Assembly (NCBI RefSeq): GCF_000021325.1
Contig: NC_011365.1
Location: 2,942,001-3,006,000 of the forward strand
DNA: 64,000 nucleotides
Source of the DNA: Gluconacetobacter diazotrophicus PA1 5
Lineage (GTDB): Bacteria; Pseudomonadota; Alphaproteobacteria; Acetobacterales; Acetobacteraceae
Direction of reading: 5' to 3'
This document shows positions 1-8,159 of this stretch, piece by piece (position 1 is the first letter of the stretch; the number at the start of each line of letters is the position of its first letter). Under the pieces are notes generated by a model. The model was not told the DNA's origin, made no database searches, and saw only the letters and a list, made by a program, of their open reading frames with translations. The translations under genes were made by a program, and so were the position numbers.

Positions 1-754
1 CGCGCTGCAGGTGAACGCGCTGAGCCTGCTGCTGGGGGCGCCGCCGTCCGCCCTGGCCGGCGAACTGCTGACCGACCGTGACATTCCGCCCGTGCCGCCG
101 CGCGTGCCGGCCGGCGTGCCGTCCGAACTGGCCCGCCGCCGCCCAGACATCCGCCAGGCCGAGGCGCAGCTTCATGCCGCCACCGCGCAGGTGGGCGAGG
201 CAGTGGCCGAGTTCTATCCCCGCGTGACCATCGACGCCGGATTCGGCTTCCAGTCGCTGTCCTTCCGCGATTTCGGATTCTGGAATGCCCGGGCGTGGAA
301 TGTCGGCCCGTCGATCAGCCTGCCGATCTTCCAGGGCGGGCGGCTGCGCGGGCAGCTTGAGTTGCGCCACGCGGCGGAGCAGGAGGCCGCGATCACCTAT
401 CGCCGGACCGTGCTGGGCGCCTGGCACGAGGTCGACAACGCCCTGACCGCGTATCGTGACGAACAGATGCGCCATGACAGCCTGGCGCGGCAGGTGGCCG
501 ACGACCAGCGGTCGCTGGACCTGGCCCGCGACCAGTATCGCCACGGCATGGTGACGTTCCTGACGGTGCTGGATGCCGAACGCCGGGTGCTGGGGTCGCA
601 GACCGACCTGACCAGCAGCACGGCCAGCCTGTCGACCGATCTGGTGCAGCTCTATTCCGCGCTGGGCGGCGGGTGGGAAAATACCTTCCCGGTCCAGATG
701 GCGGCCCCGGCCCGCCTGGCCGGTGCCGCGCCCGGCGCGGCCCCCCCGGCATGA
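1..754 (+). CDS. NodT-family outer-membrane efflux lipoprotein, C-terminal part (5' end outside window)
   Basis: This is the TolC-like channel subunit of a tripartite efflux pump and would sit in the outer membrane and periplasm. The frame is open from the first bases, so the gene begins upstream; the GTG at 11 lies inside the conserved 'VNALSLLLG' stretch and is not a real start. The second OEP repeat is visible: 'RRRPDIRQAEAQLHAA', the barrel-like 'GPSISLPIFQGGRL', the helical 'FLTVLDAERRVL' and the usual end 'LYSALGGGW' followed by a short Ala/Pro tail. Two other family members lie at 35620 and 49989. The pump partners would be upstream, outside the window. The family is certain; the substrate cannot be inferred. 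Confidence 0.9.
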   Translation, partial: ALQVNALSLLLGAPPSALAGELLTDRDIPPVPPRVPAGVPSELARRRPDIRQAEAQLHAATAQVGEAVAEFYPRVTIDAGFGFQSLSFRDFGFWNARAWNVGPSISLPIFQGGRLRGQLELRHAAEQEAAITYRRTVLGAWHEVDNALTAYRDEQMRHDSLARQVADDQRSLDLARDQYRHGMVTFLTVLDAERRVLGSQTDLTSSTASLSTDLVQLYSALGGGWENTFPVQMAAPARLAGAAPGAAPPA

Positions 755-929
755 GGCCGATTCGGGCCGGACGCGGCGTGCGGGGATGGTCCGGGCCGTT
801 TTGCAAGTCTTCGGGCTTGGCGGATGGCGGTCGGCAGCGTATAAGCCGCCCGTTTCGCGGCGGGCCCCGGTCCGGCGAGGCCTCGCCGGCCGAGGTCCTG
901 CCCGGGGGCGAAAGTCAAGGACGCGTATC

Positions 930-1343
930 ATGATCACATTGCCTCCCGATTACCGCCCCTCGGAAGACGAGGAATTCATGAATCCGCTACAGGTGGAATA
1001 TTTCCGCCAGAAGCTGCTGAAGTGGCGGGCGGATCTGCTAAAGGAAGCGGATGAGACCCTGGCGAGCCTGTCCGAAGGCGGGATTCACGAGGCCGACATT
1101 ACCGACCGCGCCAGTGTCGAGACCGACCGCGCGCTGGAACTGCGCACCCGCGACCGTGCGCGCAAGCTGATCTCCAAGATCAACCAGGCGCTGCTGCGGG
1201 TCGAGAACGGGTCCTACGGCTTCTGCGAGGAAACGGGCGAGCCGATCGGCCTGAAGCGGCTGGAAGCGCGCCCCATCGCCACCCTGTCGATCGAGGCGCA
1301 GGAGCGGCACGAGCGGATGGAAAAGATCCACCGCGACGATTGA
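930..1343 (+). CDS. dksA: DksA/TraR-family RNA polymerase-binding regulator, cysteine-poor alphaproteobacterial type
   Basis: DksA binds the RNA polymerase secondary channel and, with ppGpp, mediates the stringent response. The start is ATG 930 (137 aa); the frame is open further upstream, but that part is Arg/Pro-rich shadow sequence. The coiled-coil tip motif DxxDxA is present as D56-I-T-D59-R-A61. In E. coli four cysteines hold zinc in the globular domain. Here the equivalent positions read C99, T102, S120 and A123 around 'GEPIGLKRLEARPIATLS', so zinc cannot be bound the same way. One-cysteine DksA proteins that keep activity are known from Rhodobacter, so loss of function is not implied. 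The gene is followed by tRNA-Thr. Confidence 0.9.
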   Translation: MITLPPDYRPSEDEEFMNPLQVEYFRQKLLKWRADLLKEADETLASLSEGGIHEADITDRASVETDRALELRTRDRARKLISKINQALLRVENGSYGFCEETGEPIGLKRLEARPIATLSIEAQERHERMEKIHRDD

Positions 1344-1428
1344 CCACCCCCGGGCCGGGTCCGTCGCCTTTTCTCGCCGAGGGGGGTTGCAACCCACCGG
1401 CAGAGGCGGTAGGAACCCGTCCCACGCT

Positions 1429-1503
<75 letters not shown>

Positions 1504-1520
1504 TGATTTTCCTACATTTC

Positions 1521-2278
1521 CTAAAATGTAGTGCCTGCAATTTCCTCGGCCAGACGAACGGGGAAACGTGGCCCTTGTTCCCCCATCCGTGCGATTCTGA
1601 TCGCGCTACGGTCATGCAAGGCAAACGCGGGTTGGGCTGGGGATTGACCCCAGACGCGCAGGCGGATTGGCGATGCCACTGAGCCGTTCACGCGGACAGT
1701 CGCCGACGAACCCGGCCGCAGCGACAGTTTCGCCGGCGTTAGGCCCACGGCCGCCTCGATCAGCGGGATGATCTGCTCGGCCGTCGCGATGTAGCCGGCT
1801 ACGGACGGGTCCAGGGCCGACGCCACAGTTCCCGCGATCGTCAGCACCGTCTGGAACTCGGTCGCCAGGGACGATGCCCAGCCCTTGCCGGTGTTGATGT
1901 CGATCGAGCCCGACGTGGACGCGTGATGGTCTTGATCCGGGTCAGGGCCGCATTGACCTGAGCGACCTGGTCCGCGCTCAGGTGCGAGGACAGCGTGGGG
2001 ATGCTCTCGATCGCCTGGGCAGCGAAATCGATCGCGCCGGCATCGGCCGCCAGTTCGGCCGTGTCGATCGTGGTCGTGCTGCCGGTCATGGTGCAGGCGC
2101 TGCAATCAAGTCCAGCAGCGAACAGCAAGGCCAAACCCAGCGGGGCGATGGTGCTCTTGGTCGTCGCCGTCGATGCGGGCGCCGTCCGGTTTGCCACGTT
2201 GCGGAAGTTCTGCGCGGCCAAGACTGTTTCCCGGTACGTCTCATTGCCCCGATCGTCGCCAAAATACACACTGCACAC
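1521..2278 (-). pseudogene. phage-like hypothetical protein, broken by a frameshift
   Basis: Two minus-strand frames join into one plausible protein. The upstream frame (from 2278, or from GTG 2197) carries a hydrophobic segment 'PLGLALLFAAGL' and ends its sensible part at 'VNAALTRIKTI'. The sensible sequence then continues in another frame as 'ASTSGSIDINTGKGW' and 'AGYIATAEQIIPLIEAAVGL'. The switch lies near 1920-1935 and needs a one-base change. Ala/Thr-rich sequence with a single membrane or lipoprotein-type N-terminus is common among small phage proteins, but I do not recognise the family. The C-terminal frame runs to the end of the tRNA-Thr gene and may be truncated. Phage origin is inferred from the position behind a tRNA. 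Confidence 0.5.
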
Positions 2279-2313
2279 ACTCTTCCGTTGCCGAAGATGT
2301 GTATCGTGTGTAT
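2264..2313. promoter_or_regulatory. imperfect inverted repeat upstream of hicA, candidate HicB operator
   Basis: A left arm at 2264-2285 (beginning ATACACACTG, ending CACTCTTC) is nearly the reverse complement of the right arm at 2293-2313 (beginning GAAGATGTG, ending GTGTGTAT), with a 7-base spacer. The right arm ends 10 bases before the hicA ATG. The hicB product here has a ribbon-helix-helix domain, and such HicB proteins autoregulate by binding palindromes over the promoter. The operator role is an inference from this. Confidence 0.5.
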
Positions 2314-2322
2314 AAGAGGTAC

Positions 2323-2505
2323 ATGAACAGCGCCGACCTGATCCGGGAATTGAAGAAAGCGGGATGGATGGAGGTTCGGTCGCGTGGCTCTCACCACATA
2401 TTCCGCCACCCCGATCACGGACACTCGGTCACGGTGCCCCATCCCAAGAAGGGCTTGGGAAAGGGATTGGTCGCCGCCATTCGCAAGCAGGCCGGATTGA
2501 AATGA
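2323..2505 (+). CDS. hicA: HicA-type mRNA interferase toxin
   Basis: HicA toxins are small ribonucleases with a double-stranded RNA-binding-like fold that cleave mRNA when free of HicB. This 60-residue protein has the usual length and pattern: N-terminal 'LIRELKKAGW', the active-site region 'RSRGSHHIFRHP' with the catalytic His in G-S-H-H, then 'VTVPHPKKGLGKG' and a C-terminal helix. The start ATG 2323 is preceded by 'AAGAGGT'. The gene sits directly upstream of hicB, the classic toxin-first order, and behind an inverted repeat. It lies in the accessory patch behind tRNA-Thr and probably arrived with it. Confidence 0.93.
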   Translation: MNSADLIRELKKAGWMEVRSRGSHHIFRHPDHGHSVTVPHPKKGLGKGLVAAIRKQAGLK

Positions 2506-2522
2506 CCCGGCAGGAGGGGAAA

Positions 2523-2918
2523 ATGCGATATCCTATCGTGATCGAGCGCGGTTCGGACGCTGAGGCATATGGCGTTGTCGTGCCTGATTTGCCGGGGTGC
2601 TTCTCCGCCGGCGACACGTTCGACGAGGCGGTGAGCAATGCTTCCGAGGCCATCGCTCTATGGGTCGAAGATGCCATCGATAACGGGCAGTCCATCCCGC
2701 GTCCGTCGTCGCTCGATGGCCTGCGCGCCAGCCTGGAATGGTCTGGACCGGAATGGATCTGGGGCTTTGCGAGCGTCGATCCTACGTTGTTCGACGATAC
2801 GTCCGAGCGTGTGAACATCACACTTCCGCGTCGTGTCCTGGCTCGGCTGGACAGCCGGGCAAAAGATGCGGGAGAAACACGCTCTGGGTTTATCGCCAAG
2901 CTGGCGCTAAGCGCATGA
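2523..2918 (+). CDS. hicB: HicB-type antitoxin with ribbon-helix-helix domain
   Basis: HicB neutralises HicA by direct binding and represses the operon. The N-terminal half has the partially degraded RNase H-like fold ('YPIVIERGSDAEAYGVVVPD', 'LPGCFSAGDTFDEAV'). The C-terminal ~35 residues form a ribbon-helix-helix: 'RVNITLPRRVLARLDSRA' and 'TRSGFIAKLAL'. Start ATG 2523 (131 aa) is chosen because a strong AGGAGGGG lies just upstream. An in-frame ATG at 2502 overlaps the hicA stop (ATGA) and would add seven residues, so coupled initiation there cannot be excluded. Confidence 0.92.
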   Translation: MRYPIVIERGSDAEAYGVVVPDLPGCFSAGDTFDEAVSNASEAIALWVEDAIDNGQSIPRPSSLDGLRASLEWSGPEWIWGFASVDPTLFDDTSERVNITLPRRVLARLDSRAKDAGETRSGFIAKLALSA

Positions 2919-3213
2919 CGGGCACCCGTTGCCCCACCGCGAATTCATGTGACCGGCCGGGAGAAGCGCGGATAGAATTGCCGTGTGCAACACACAACCG
3001 GTTTCGTAGCTGAAGTTCTGCCCGGCCTTTCTGGCCTCCCATTTGTTCTTGGTCTGCTAGTATTTTACCGCTTGGGGAACTGGGTAATGAACATACCGGC
3101 TGGGTGGAATAGCCCTGCTCTTGTAGGCCGAGTTCCATTACCCACAGCCCGAGGCTCTCATAATGGCCCTTCCCAGGGGGCCGGTTGATTGACCGCCGCT
3201 GTTATTCGCCTAG
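2919..3213. other. non-coding stretch between hicB and the IS481 remnant, with an inverted repeat
   Basis: No convincing gene is present. GGGTAATG at 3082-3089 pairs with CATTACCC at 3136-3143, enclosing about 46 bases that include further short complementary tracts. The composition differs from flanking coding DNA. It could be the non-coding end of a lost mobile element or a small structured RNA; nothing visible decides. The last four bases, CTAG (3210-3213), are the target site of the IS481 copy. Confidence 0.4.
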
Positions 3214-3881
3214 ATGTTTGGTCCCGGGATTTGGTGGTGCGGATTATGTATGAACCGTGATGGTTCTTTTTCCCACTGCTGACAAATGAATTCATATGGA
3301 GTGAGGCCGCGCAGGGTCTTGAGCCTGCGGGCGAAATTGTAGGCGGTAACGAAGTCGGCGAGGTGTTGACGCAACTGGTCATGTGTTTCGTAGTAGAAGC
3401 GCTTGACGGTGGCGTCCTTGATCGTGCGGTTCATCCTCTCGACCTGGCCATTCGTCCAGGGATGTCGCGGCTTTGTCAGTCGATGCTCGATATCGAGATC
3501 AGCACAGGCCAGTTCAAAAGAGTGGCACCGGAACAGGACACCATCCGCCCGCATGGCCTTGATGTCTTCGGGTGTCCGTCCATTGCCGGCCGGATCGGTA
3601 AAATGCGTGCCGTTATCGGTCAGCACGGTATGGATGCGGTAGGGAACCGCAGCGGCCAGAGCACGCAGGAAGTCACCGGCAACGCGACGTGTCGCTTTCT
3701 CGTGCAATTGGACAAAAGCGAATTTCGAGGTCCGGTCGATCGCCACCAGAAGATAAAGGCGCCCCATTTCAGTGCGGACTTCAGCAATGTCGATGTGAAA
3801 ATAGCCGATCGGATAACTCTTGAACTTCGACCGTTTCGGTTTGTCGCCTTCGGTCTCGGGCAGGCGGCTGATCCCATGGCG
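3210..3881 (-). pseudogene. IS481-family transposase, N-terminally truncated
   Basis: The sequence encodes the catalytic core and C-terminus of a DDE transposase: first Asp in 'YFHIDIAEVRTEMG', second Asp in 'VLTDNGTHF', and Glu in 'NGQVERMNRTIK'. It ends 'NPHHQIPGPNI'. The helix-turn-helix N-terminus present in the complete copy (residues 1-~110 of 335) is missing. The stop codon TAG is read from the CTAG target sequence at 3210-3213 and not from the element itself. It is non-functional without the N-terminus. Confidence 0.9.
3214..3881. mobile_element. IS481-family element, truncated copy
   Basis: This is the left two thirds of the element seen complete at 52941-53986. The terminal repeat begins ATGTTTGGTCCCGGG and is preceded by the target tetranucleotide CTAG. 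The match to the complete copy stops at 3881, where the IS21-type element begins. The missing right third is not found on the far side of that element, so the copy is not simply split by insertion; a deletion or rearrangement must have followed. At least two single-base differences from the complete copy are visible (near 3582 and 3836). Confidence 0.9.
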
Positions 3882-3993
3882 TGTTGATTTCCAGCGAGAA
3901 CTGACCCTGTAGGGGCGGAAATTTTCATTGAGAATTGACCCGTGTCTGACACTTCCCCGGAGCAACTGTCCGGGGGTTAAAGGAGTGATCAGC

Positions 3994-5517
3994 ATGGAAT
4001 TGTTGAGTGTGATCCGGCGGTGGCATTACCGGGATCATGTACCGATCCGCGAGATTGAGCGTCGGACGCGATTGTCGCGCAACACGATCCGCAAGTATCT
4101 CCGGGCGGAGACGGTTGAGCCGCAGTTCAAGGTTGCCGAGCGTCCGAGCCGGCTGGACCCGTTTGCGGAGAAACTGGCGACCTGGCTTGCTCTGGAGACG
4201 TCAAAGTCGCGCAAGCAGCGCCGCACGGGGCGGCGCCTGCATGTGGATCTTGTAGCGCTGGGTTATGACGGATCGTATGGACGGGTTGCGGCCTTTATCC
4301 GGAACTGGAAGGCGGAACAGCAAAGGGCGCGGCAGACGACGGGACGCGGCGTGTTCGTTCCGTTGCGCTTTCAACCCGGAGAGGCCTTCCAGTTCGACTG
4401 GGGAGAGGACTGGGCGGTGATCGGGGGGCGGCGCGTCAAGCTGCAGGTCGCCCACACCAAGCTGTCCTACAGCCGGGCCTTCATTCTGCGGGCGTATCCG
4501 CTCCAGACTCACGAGATGCTGTTCGACGCGCTGACGGAAGCCTTTCGCGTTTTGGGCGGGGTGCCGCGTCGAGGTATTTTTGACAATATGAAAACCGCCG
4601 TGGACCGGGTTGGGCCCGGCAAGGTCCGCCAGGTCAATCTGCGTTTTTCGGCCCTGGTGAGCCATTATCTGTTCGAGGCGGAGTTCTGCAATCCGGCAGC
4701 GGGTTGGGAGAAAGGTCAAATCGAGAAGACCGTCCAGGACGCCCGGCGGCAGATCTGGCAGGAGATGCCGCATTTTCCTGATCTGGCCTCCCTGAACGTC
4801 TGGCTCGAGGCGCGTTGCCGGGAACGTTGGACTATCTTGAGGCATGTCGAATTGCCCGGCAGCCTCGCCGAGGCCCATGCGGCGGAAGTGCCTCACCTGA
4901 TGGTTCCAGGGCGCCCGTTCGACGGGTTCGTCGAACATACCAAACGGGTTTCGCCGACTTGCCTCGTGCAGTTCGAAAGCAACCGCTACAGTGTGCCCGC
5001 CTCTTTTGCCAATCGGCCGGTCAGCCTGCGCGTCTATCCCGACCGGTTGGTGATCGCGGCCGAGGGACGGATACTATGCGAACATCCCCGGATCGTCGAG
5101 CGGTCCCACGGCGTGCCCGGTCGCACGATCTATGACTGGCGGCATTACCTGGCGGTGCTCCAGCGCAAACCCGGGGCCTTGCGCAATGGCGCGCCCTTCT
5201 CTGAATTGCCCGAGGCGTTCCGGACGCTGCAGACGCACCTCCTCCGGCGCACGGGCGGCGACCGGGAAATGGTCGAGATCCTCGCCCTGGTGCTGCAGCA
5301 TGATGAGCAGGCCGTGCTTTGCGCGGTTGAACTCGCGCTCGAGGAGGGAGTAGCCACCAAGACACACGTCCTCAATACGTTGCATCGTCTGACGGACGCC
5401 AAGAAAACAGGAGCACCCAGGCTCGACGCGCCGCAGGCATTGGTGCTCGAACGCGAGCCTCAGGCCGATACCGGACGGTATGACGCCCTGCGCGGGGAGG
5501 CCCGTCATGCGTCATGA
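3994..5517 (+). CDS. istA: IS21-family transposase IstA
   Basis: IstA is the DDE transposase of IS21-like elements and acts with the ATPase IstB. The protein (507 aa) has an N-terminal helix-turn-helix ('[20 protein letters not shown]'), a retroviral-integrase-like core with 'FQFDWGED' and '[10 protein letters not shown]', then '[16 protein letters not shown]' holding the catalytic Glu, and a C-terminal beta-barrel region. ATG 3994 is preferred because AAAGGAG stands eight bases upstream; longer in-frame starts lie within the terminal repeat. The 3' end overlaps istB by 11 bases. The frame is intact, so the element may be active. Confidence 0.93.
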   Translation: MELLSVIRRWHYRDHVPIREIERRTRLSRNTIRKYLRAETVEPQFKVAERPSRLDPFAEKLATWLALETSKSRKQRRTGRRLHVDLVALGYDGSYGRVAAFIRNWKAEQQRARQTTGRGVFVPLRFQPGEAFQFDWGEDWAVIGGRRVKLQVAHTKLSYSRAFILRAYPLQTHEMLFDALTEAFRVLGGVPRRGIFDNMKTAVDRVGPGKVRQVNLRFSALVSHYLFEAEFCNPAAGWEKGQIEKTVQDARRQIWQEMPHFPDLASLNVWLEARCRERWTILRHVELPGSLAEAHAAEVPHLMVPGRPFDGFVEHTKRVSPTCLVQFESNRYSVPASFANRPVSLRVYPDRLVIAAEGRILCEHPRIVERSHGVPGRTIYDWRHYLAVLQRKPGALRNGAPFSELPEAFRTLQTHLLRRTGGDREMVEILALVLQHDEQAVLCAVELALEEGVATKTHVLNTLHRLTDAKKTGAPRLDAPQALVLEREPQADTGRYDALRGEARHAS

Positions 5518-6286
5518 TCCCGCGGCCGGTGCCCTCGTCGTCATGCTGCGCGGCCTGCGGATGTATGGCATGGCCCAGGCCACGGCCGAACTGACCGAAC
5601 AGGGTGCGCCGGCATTCGAGGCCGCCATCCCCGTCCTCTTCCAGCTTTTGAAGGCGGAACTCGCCGAGCGAGAGGTGCGCTCCATCGCCTATCAAACCAA
5701 GACTGCCAGGTTCCCGGCCTACAAAGATTTGGCAGGGTTCGATTTCTCGGCCGCCGAGGTCAACGAGGCCATGGTCCGTCAACTCCATGCCGGGGATTTC
5801 ATCGACCGTGCCGACAACGTCGTCCTCATTGGTGGACCAGGAACCGGCAAGACCCATCTGGCCACCGCACTTGCCGTGCAGGCGATCGAACATCACCGCA
5901 AGAAGATACGGTTCTGGTCCACGGTCGACCTCGTCAACGCCCTCGAACAGGAAAAAACCGCCAATCGCGCAGGACAGATCGCGGAACGTCTCCTGCGCCT
6001 CGATCTCGTGATCCTGGACGAACTTGGCTATTTGCCGTTCAGCGCATCAGGCGGTGCCCTGCTGTTCCATCTCCTCAGCCGTCTCTACGAGCGCACCAGC
6101 GTCATCATCACCACCAATCTGAGCTTCAGCGAATGGGGCGAAGTCTTCGGTGATCCCAAAATGACGACAGCCCTGCTCGATCGCCTTACCCACCACTGTC
6201 ATATCCTCGAAACCGGAAATGACAGCTACCGGTTCCGCGCAAGCTCCGCCGCCCCCAGGAACCGGAAGGAAAAGGCAACCGCTTGA
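5507..6286 (+). CDS. istB: IS21-family transposition ATPase IstB
   Basis: IstB is an AAA+ ATPase related to DnaC that helps IstA choose and engage target DNA. The 259-residue protein has Walker A 'GGPGTGKTH', Walker B '[12 protein letters not shown]', sensor-1-like '[12 protein letters not shown]' and the family C-terminus '[13 protein letters not shown]'. Start ATG 5507 has a GGGGAGG ribosome site inside the istA 3' end, so translation is probably coupled. An upstream in-frame ATG at 5480 gives a non-conserved extension. Confidence 0.93.
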   Translation: MRHDPAAGALVVMLRGLRMYGMAQATAELTEQGAPAFEAAIPVLFQLLKAELAEREVRSIAYQTKTARFPAYKDLAGFDFSAAEVNEAMVRQLHAGDFIDRADNVVLIGGPGTGKTHLATALAVQAIEHHRKKIRFWSTVDLVNALEQEKTANRAGQIAERLLRLDLVILDELGYLPFSASGGALLFHLLSRLYERTSVIITTNLSFSEWGEVFGDPKMTTALLDRLTHHCHILETGNDSYRFRASSAAPRNRKEKATA

Positions 6287-6372
6287 CCAGCCCATAAAAC
6301 ATAGCAGAGATAACCAAAGGCCGGGTCAGTTCTCGATGAAAACCCAGGGTCAAATCTCAGCAGAAATTAACA

Positions 6373-6483
6373 GTCCTTTCCCCGGGTGATGTCGGCGTAG
6401 GCGTCCGTCCTGGTCCCGACGGTTGCTGGGCGGGTCGGGGCTTTTGCCTGTCCAGCGGGTTTGCGTCCCTTCTTCGTGTCCAT
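6373..6483 (-). pseudogene. hypothetical gene truncated by the IS21-type element
   Basis: A minus-strand gene begins at ATG 6483 behind a good GGAGG ribosome site and reads 'MDTKKGRKPAGQAKAP...' with many Lys/Arg/Pro/Thr, then runs into the IS21 right end after 'DITRGK'. Only about 37 native residues remain. The basic, proline-rich start suggests a DNA- or nucleoid-associated protein, but no family can be named. It lies 67 bases behind the small gene at 6551, same strand, so the two may have formed an operon. Confidence 0.5.
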
Positions 6484-6550
6484 CGTGGCCTCCGTGGGTT
6501 GGCGTAGAACAATGGGCAGCCGCGATGCGGCTGCAAGGTGACGGCCGGCG

Positions 6551-6760
6551 TTATTCGGCGCGGGATTCGATGGCGGGTTCGGGGGGCTTGCCGGTCGCAT
6601 CGATGGTGTCCGCGACTTCCTTGATCAGCGCCAGGATATAGGTGCGGTCTCCGCCCAGGCGGCCCCTGTTGGGGTCGGCGGTGATGCCCTTTTCGGCCTG
6701 GGCCACGGCCATGGCTACTTTCCAGATGAGTCCCTCGCGGGAGAGGCCGGCGTCGGACAT
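6551..6760 (-). CDS. small hypothetical protein (69 aa)
   Basis: The reading frame starts at ATG 6760 with an AAGGGG ribosome site ten bases upstream and encodes a soluble, mostly helical protein: 'SREGLIWKVAMAVAQAEKGI', 'RTYILALIKEVADTIDATGK'. No membrane segment, signal peptide or known motif is visible. Length, start signal and amphipathic helices support a real gene. Function unknown. It is followed on the same strand by the truncated gene at 6483. Confidence 0.6.
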   Translation of the reverse strand: MSDAGLSREGLIWKVAMAVAQAEKGITADPNRGRLGGDRTYILALIKEVADTIDATGKPPEPAIESRAE

Positions 6761-6960
6761 GGCGGATATCCCCTTTCGCCGGTCTGAACATTTCGACCAC
6801 GAAAGAGTTCGGCGAAGGATGGAAAAGGGCCGGGTCCGGGAGCCCGGCCGAAGTCATTCGCACAGCATGGGAACGATAACCGAAATCGGTCATCACTAGA
6901 ATGTGAAAATTGTAAAAATTCGGCCTCACCCGTAAACCGGCCACCAGGGGCCTGAAACGC

Positions 6961-6987
6961 AAAAAGGGCACCTTGCGGTGCCCTTTT
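6961..6987. terminator. rho-independent terminator, bidirectional, behind the cold-shock gene
   Basis: Stem GGGCACC (6966-6972) and GGTGCCC (6977-6983) with loop TTGC, flanked by AAAAA on the left and TTTT on the right. It ends transcription of the minus-strand cold-shock gene and can also act in the other direction. Confidence 0.85.
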
Positions 6988-7032
6988 CGAAGCCGTGTCC
7001 GTACTCCCCGAAGGGATCGGAACCGCCAGCCT

Positions 7033-7239
7033 TTAGTCGGCCTTCAGATTGACGGCCGAGGTCTTGTTGTTGCGGCCGGTCTCCAGCTCGTAGCTGATGG
7101 TCTGGCCTTCGTTCAGCCCGCGCAGACCGGCGCGCTCGACGGCCGAAATATGCACGAACACGTCGCTGCTGCCGTCATTCGGCTGGATGAAGCCAAAACC
7201 CTTCTGGGAATTGAACCACTTGACTGTGCCTGTAGCCAT
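7033..7239 (-). CDS. CspA-family cold-shock protein
   Basis: Cold-shock domain proteins bind single-stranded RNA and DNA and act as RNA chaperones. The 68-residue product has both RNA-binding motifs, RNP1 'KGFGFIQP' and RNP2 'DVFVHIS', and the usual 'TGTVKWFN' start and basic C-terminus. ATG 7239 is preceded by AGGAGACC. It is monocistronic, ends at the terminator near 6961, and has a long untranslated region upstream as cold-shock genes often do. Paralogue assignment (CspA, C, E) is not possible from sequence alone. Confidence 0.95.
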   Translation of the reverse strand: MATGTVKWFNSQKGFGFIQPNDGSSDVFVHISAVERAGLRGLNEGQTISYELETGRNNKTSAVNLKAD

Positions 7240-7620
7240 GACAGGTCTCCTTCGTAAACGGCTCCCGAGCGAACATGCCCGGGGTTGAGACTTTTCGTTT
7301 TTCGGAGACGCCAGGTTGTCGCTAGTGCGGCTACATTGAAATCTTGCCGTGGCTGAAAAGTCCAGCCGTGAAAAGCTTGTAGGGATTTTTCGCCGGGAAT
7401 GCACGAGTTTATTCGTCCGGTCGGCCGAATTCGCACAAAGGTGCGCGTTGTCAACGGGTTGTGGTTCCTCCTCGCCCGGGGCGGGAGGCCCGCCATCGGC
7501 ACCCGGCGCGCATGGACCGGCGTGGGGGCACATTCCGGTGAGACCGCGCCGGGGACGGCGGTGGGGCCAAACGCCCGGGCCGGCCGCGCGTTGGAGGGGC
7601 ATGGAGCATAGGAGGCTGCC
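7240..7620. other. intergenic region: divergent leaders of the cold-shock gene and a small membrane-protein gene
   Basis: About 380 bases without a supported gene. The left part is the probable promoter and long leader of the minus-strand cold-shock gene, including AT-richer sequence near 7280-7430. The right part is GC-rich and ends with the ribosome site AGGAGG (7609-7614) of the small gene at 7621. Confidence 0.5.
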
Positions 7621-7773
7621 ATGACACCGATTGTGGAAAATGGACCGAAAGCCGAGACCCCGTTCGCCACCCATCACGAGCGCCGCACCGCGCTGGTCGC
7701 CGTCGCGATCGTCGCGGGGTTCCTGGCGGCCATCGTCCTGGCCTGCGCGTTCGCGCCGACGATCCCGCTTTGA
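7621..7773 (+). CDS. small single-pass membrane protein (50 aa)
   Basis: ATG 7621 stands five bases behind a strong TAGGAGG ribosome site and the frame closes at TGA 7771. The first ~22 residues are polar ('[13 protein letters not shown]') and are followed by one hydrophobic helix '[20 protein letters not shown]' and a short 'FAPTIPL' tail. This is the pattern of a small inner-membrane protein. A GC-rich hairpin follows. No known family recognised; the function is unknown, but the start signal and clean topology make it a likely gene. Confidence 0.6.
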   Translation: MTPIVENGPKAETPFATHHERRTALVAVAIVAGFLAAIVLACAFAPTIPL

Positions 7774-7799
7774 TCGTTTCCGGGGGGATGATCCCGACG

Positions 7800-7838
7800 G
7801 GTCCTGTCTGGCGGCTGCCCCCGCCGCCGGGCAGGACC
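7800..7838 (+). terminator. GC-rich hairpin behind the small membrane-protein gene
   Basis: GGTCCTG (7800-7806) pairs with CAGGACC (7832-7838) and encloses GGCGGC/GCCGCC. There is no immediate T-run; the next T-rich tract is CGTTTTC near 7846. It may act as a terminator or simply as an mRNA-stabilising hairpin. The remaining ~320 bases to the next gene hold no recognised gene. Confidence 0.4.
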
Positions 7839-8159
7839 TCCGGCCGTTTTCGGCCACATGTGTCGTTGTTAATAAGAAACGATCTCATTCCCTGCCGATC
7901 GTGGCGCGGATGCGCCATGACCCGGGGTCGCATAGGGCATCGGGATATGCCGGCCTGCGCCGTCTCGTATCATTTCAAGCGCGGTTTTACTTGCCGAATG
8001 GCTGCCATGTGCGGAATGTAGAGAAAAGAGGGCGGACCATGATTGCAGTACGGATGTGAAGTAAGTTAGCATTAGGGTCCAGTTCGACCGTTCCGGTCGG
8101 ATAACGCCGTCTTGCGGGTCTCTGGACCACGCCGGGAATAAAGAAGAGGAAAGGTGGCG

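Larger units (their letters stand above)
3882..6372. mobile_element. IS21-family insertion sequence, complete
   Basis: The left end starts TGTTGATTTCCAGCGAGAAC and the right end, read inward, starts TGTTAATTTCTGCTGAGA. Both contain repeated GAGAA(C/T)TGACCC-type motifs, as IS21 ends do. The element holds istA and istB in overlapping order. The left flank is the cut IS481 copy and the right flank is a cut hypothetical gene; I see no clear target duplication across the two, which fits a rearrangement after insertion. Confidence 0.9.

Noticed and set aside
1504-1700. A second copy of the tRNA 3' end as attR within the window
   Set aside because: I found no repeat of the T-arm and acceptor sequence elsewhere in the window; any attR would be outside or lost.
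2985-3188. A 67-codon open frame in the gap before IS481
   Set aside because: No ribosome site, no recognisable sequence, and it overlaps the structured inverted repeat.
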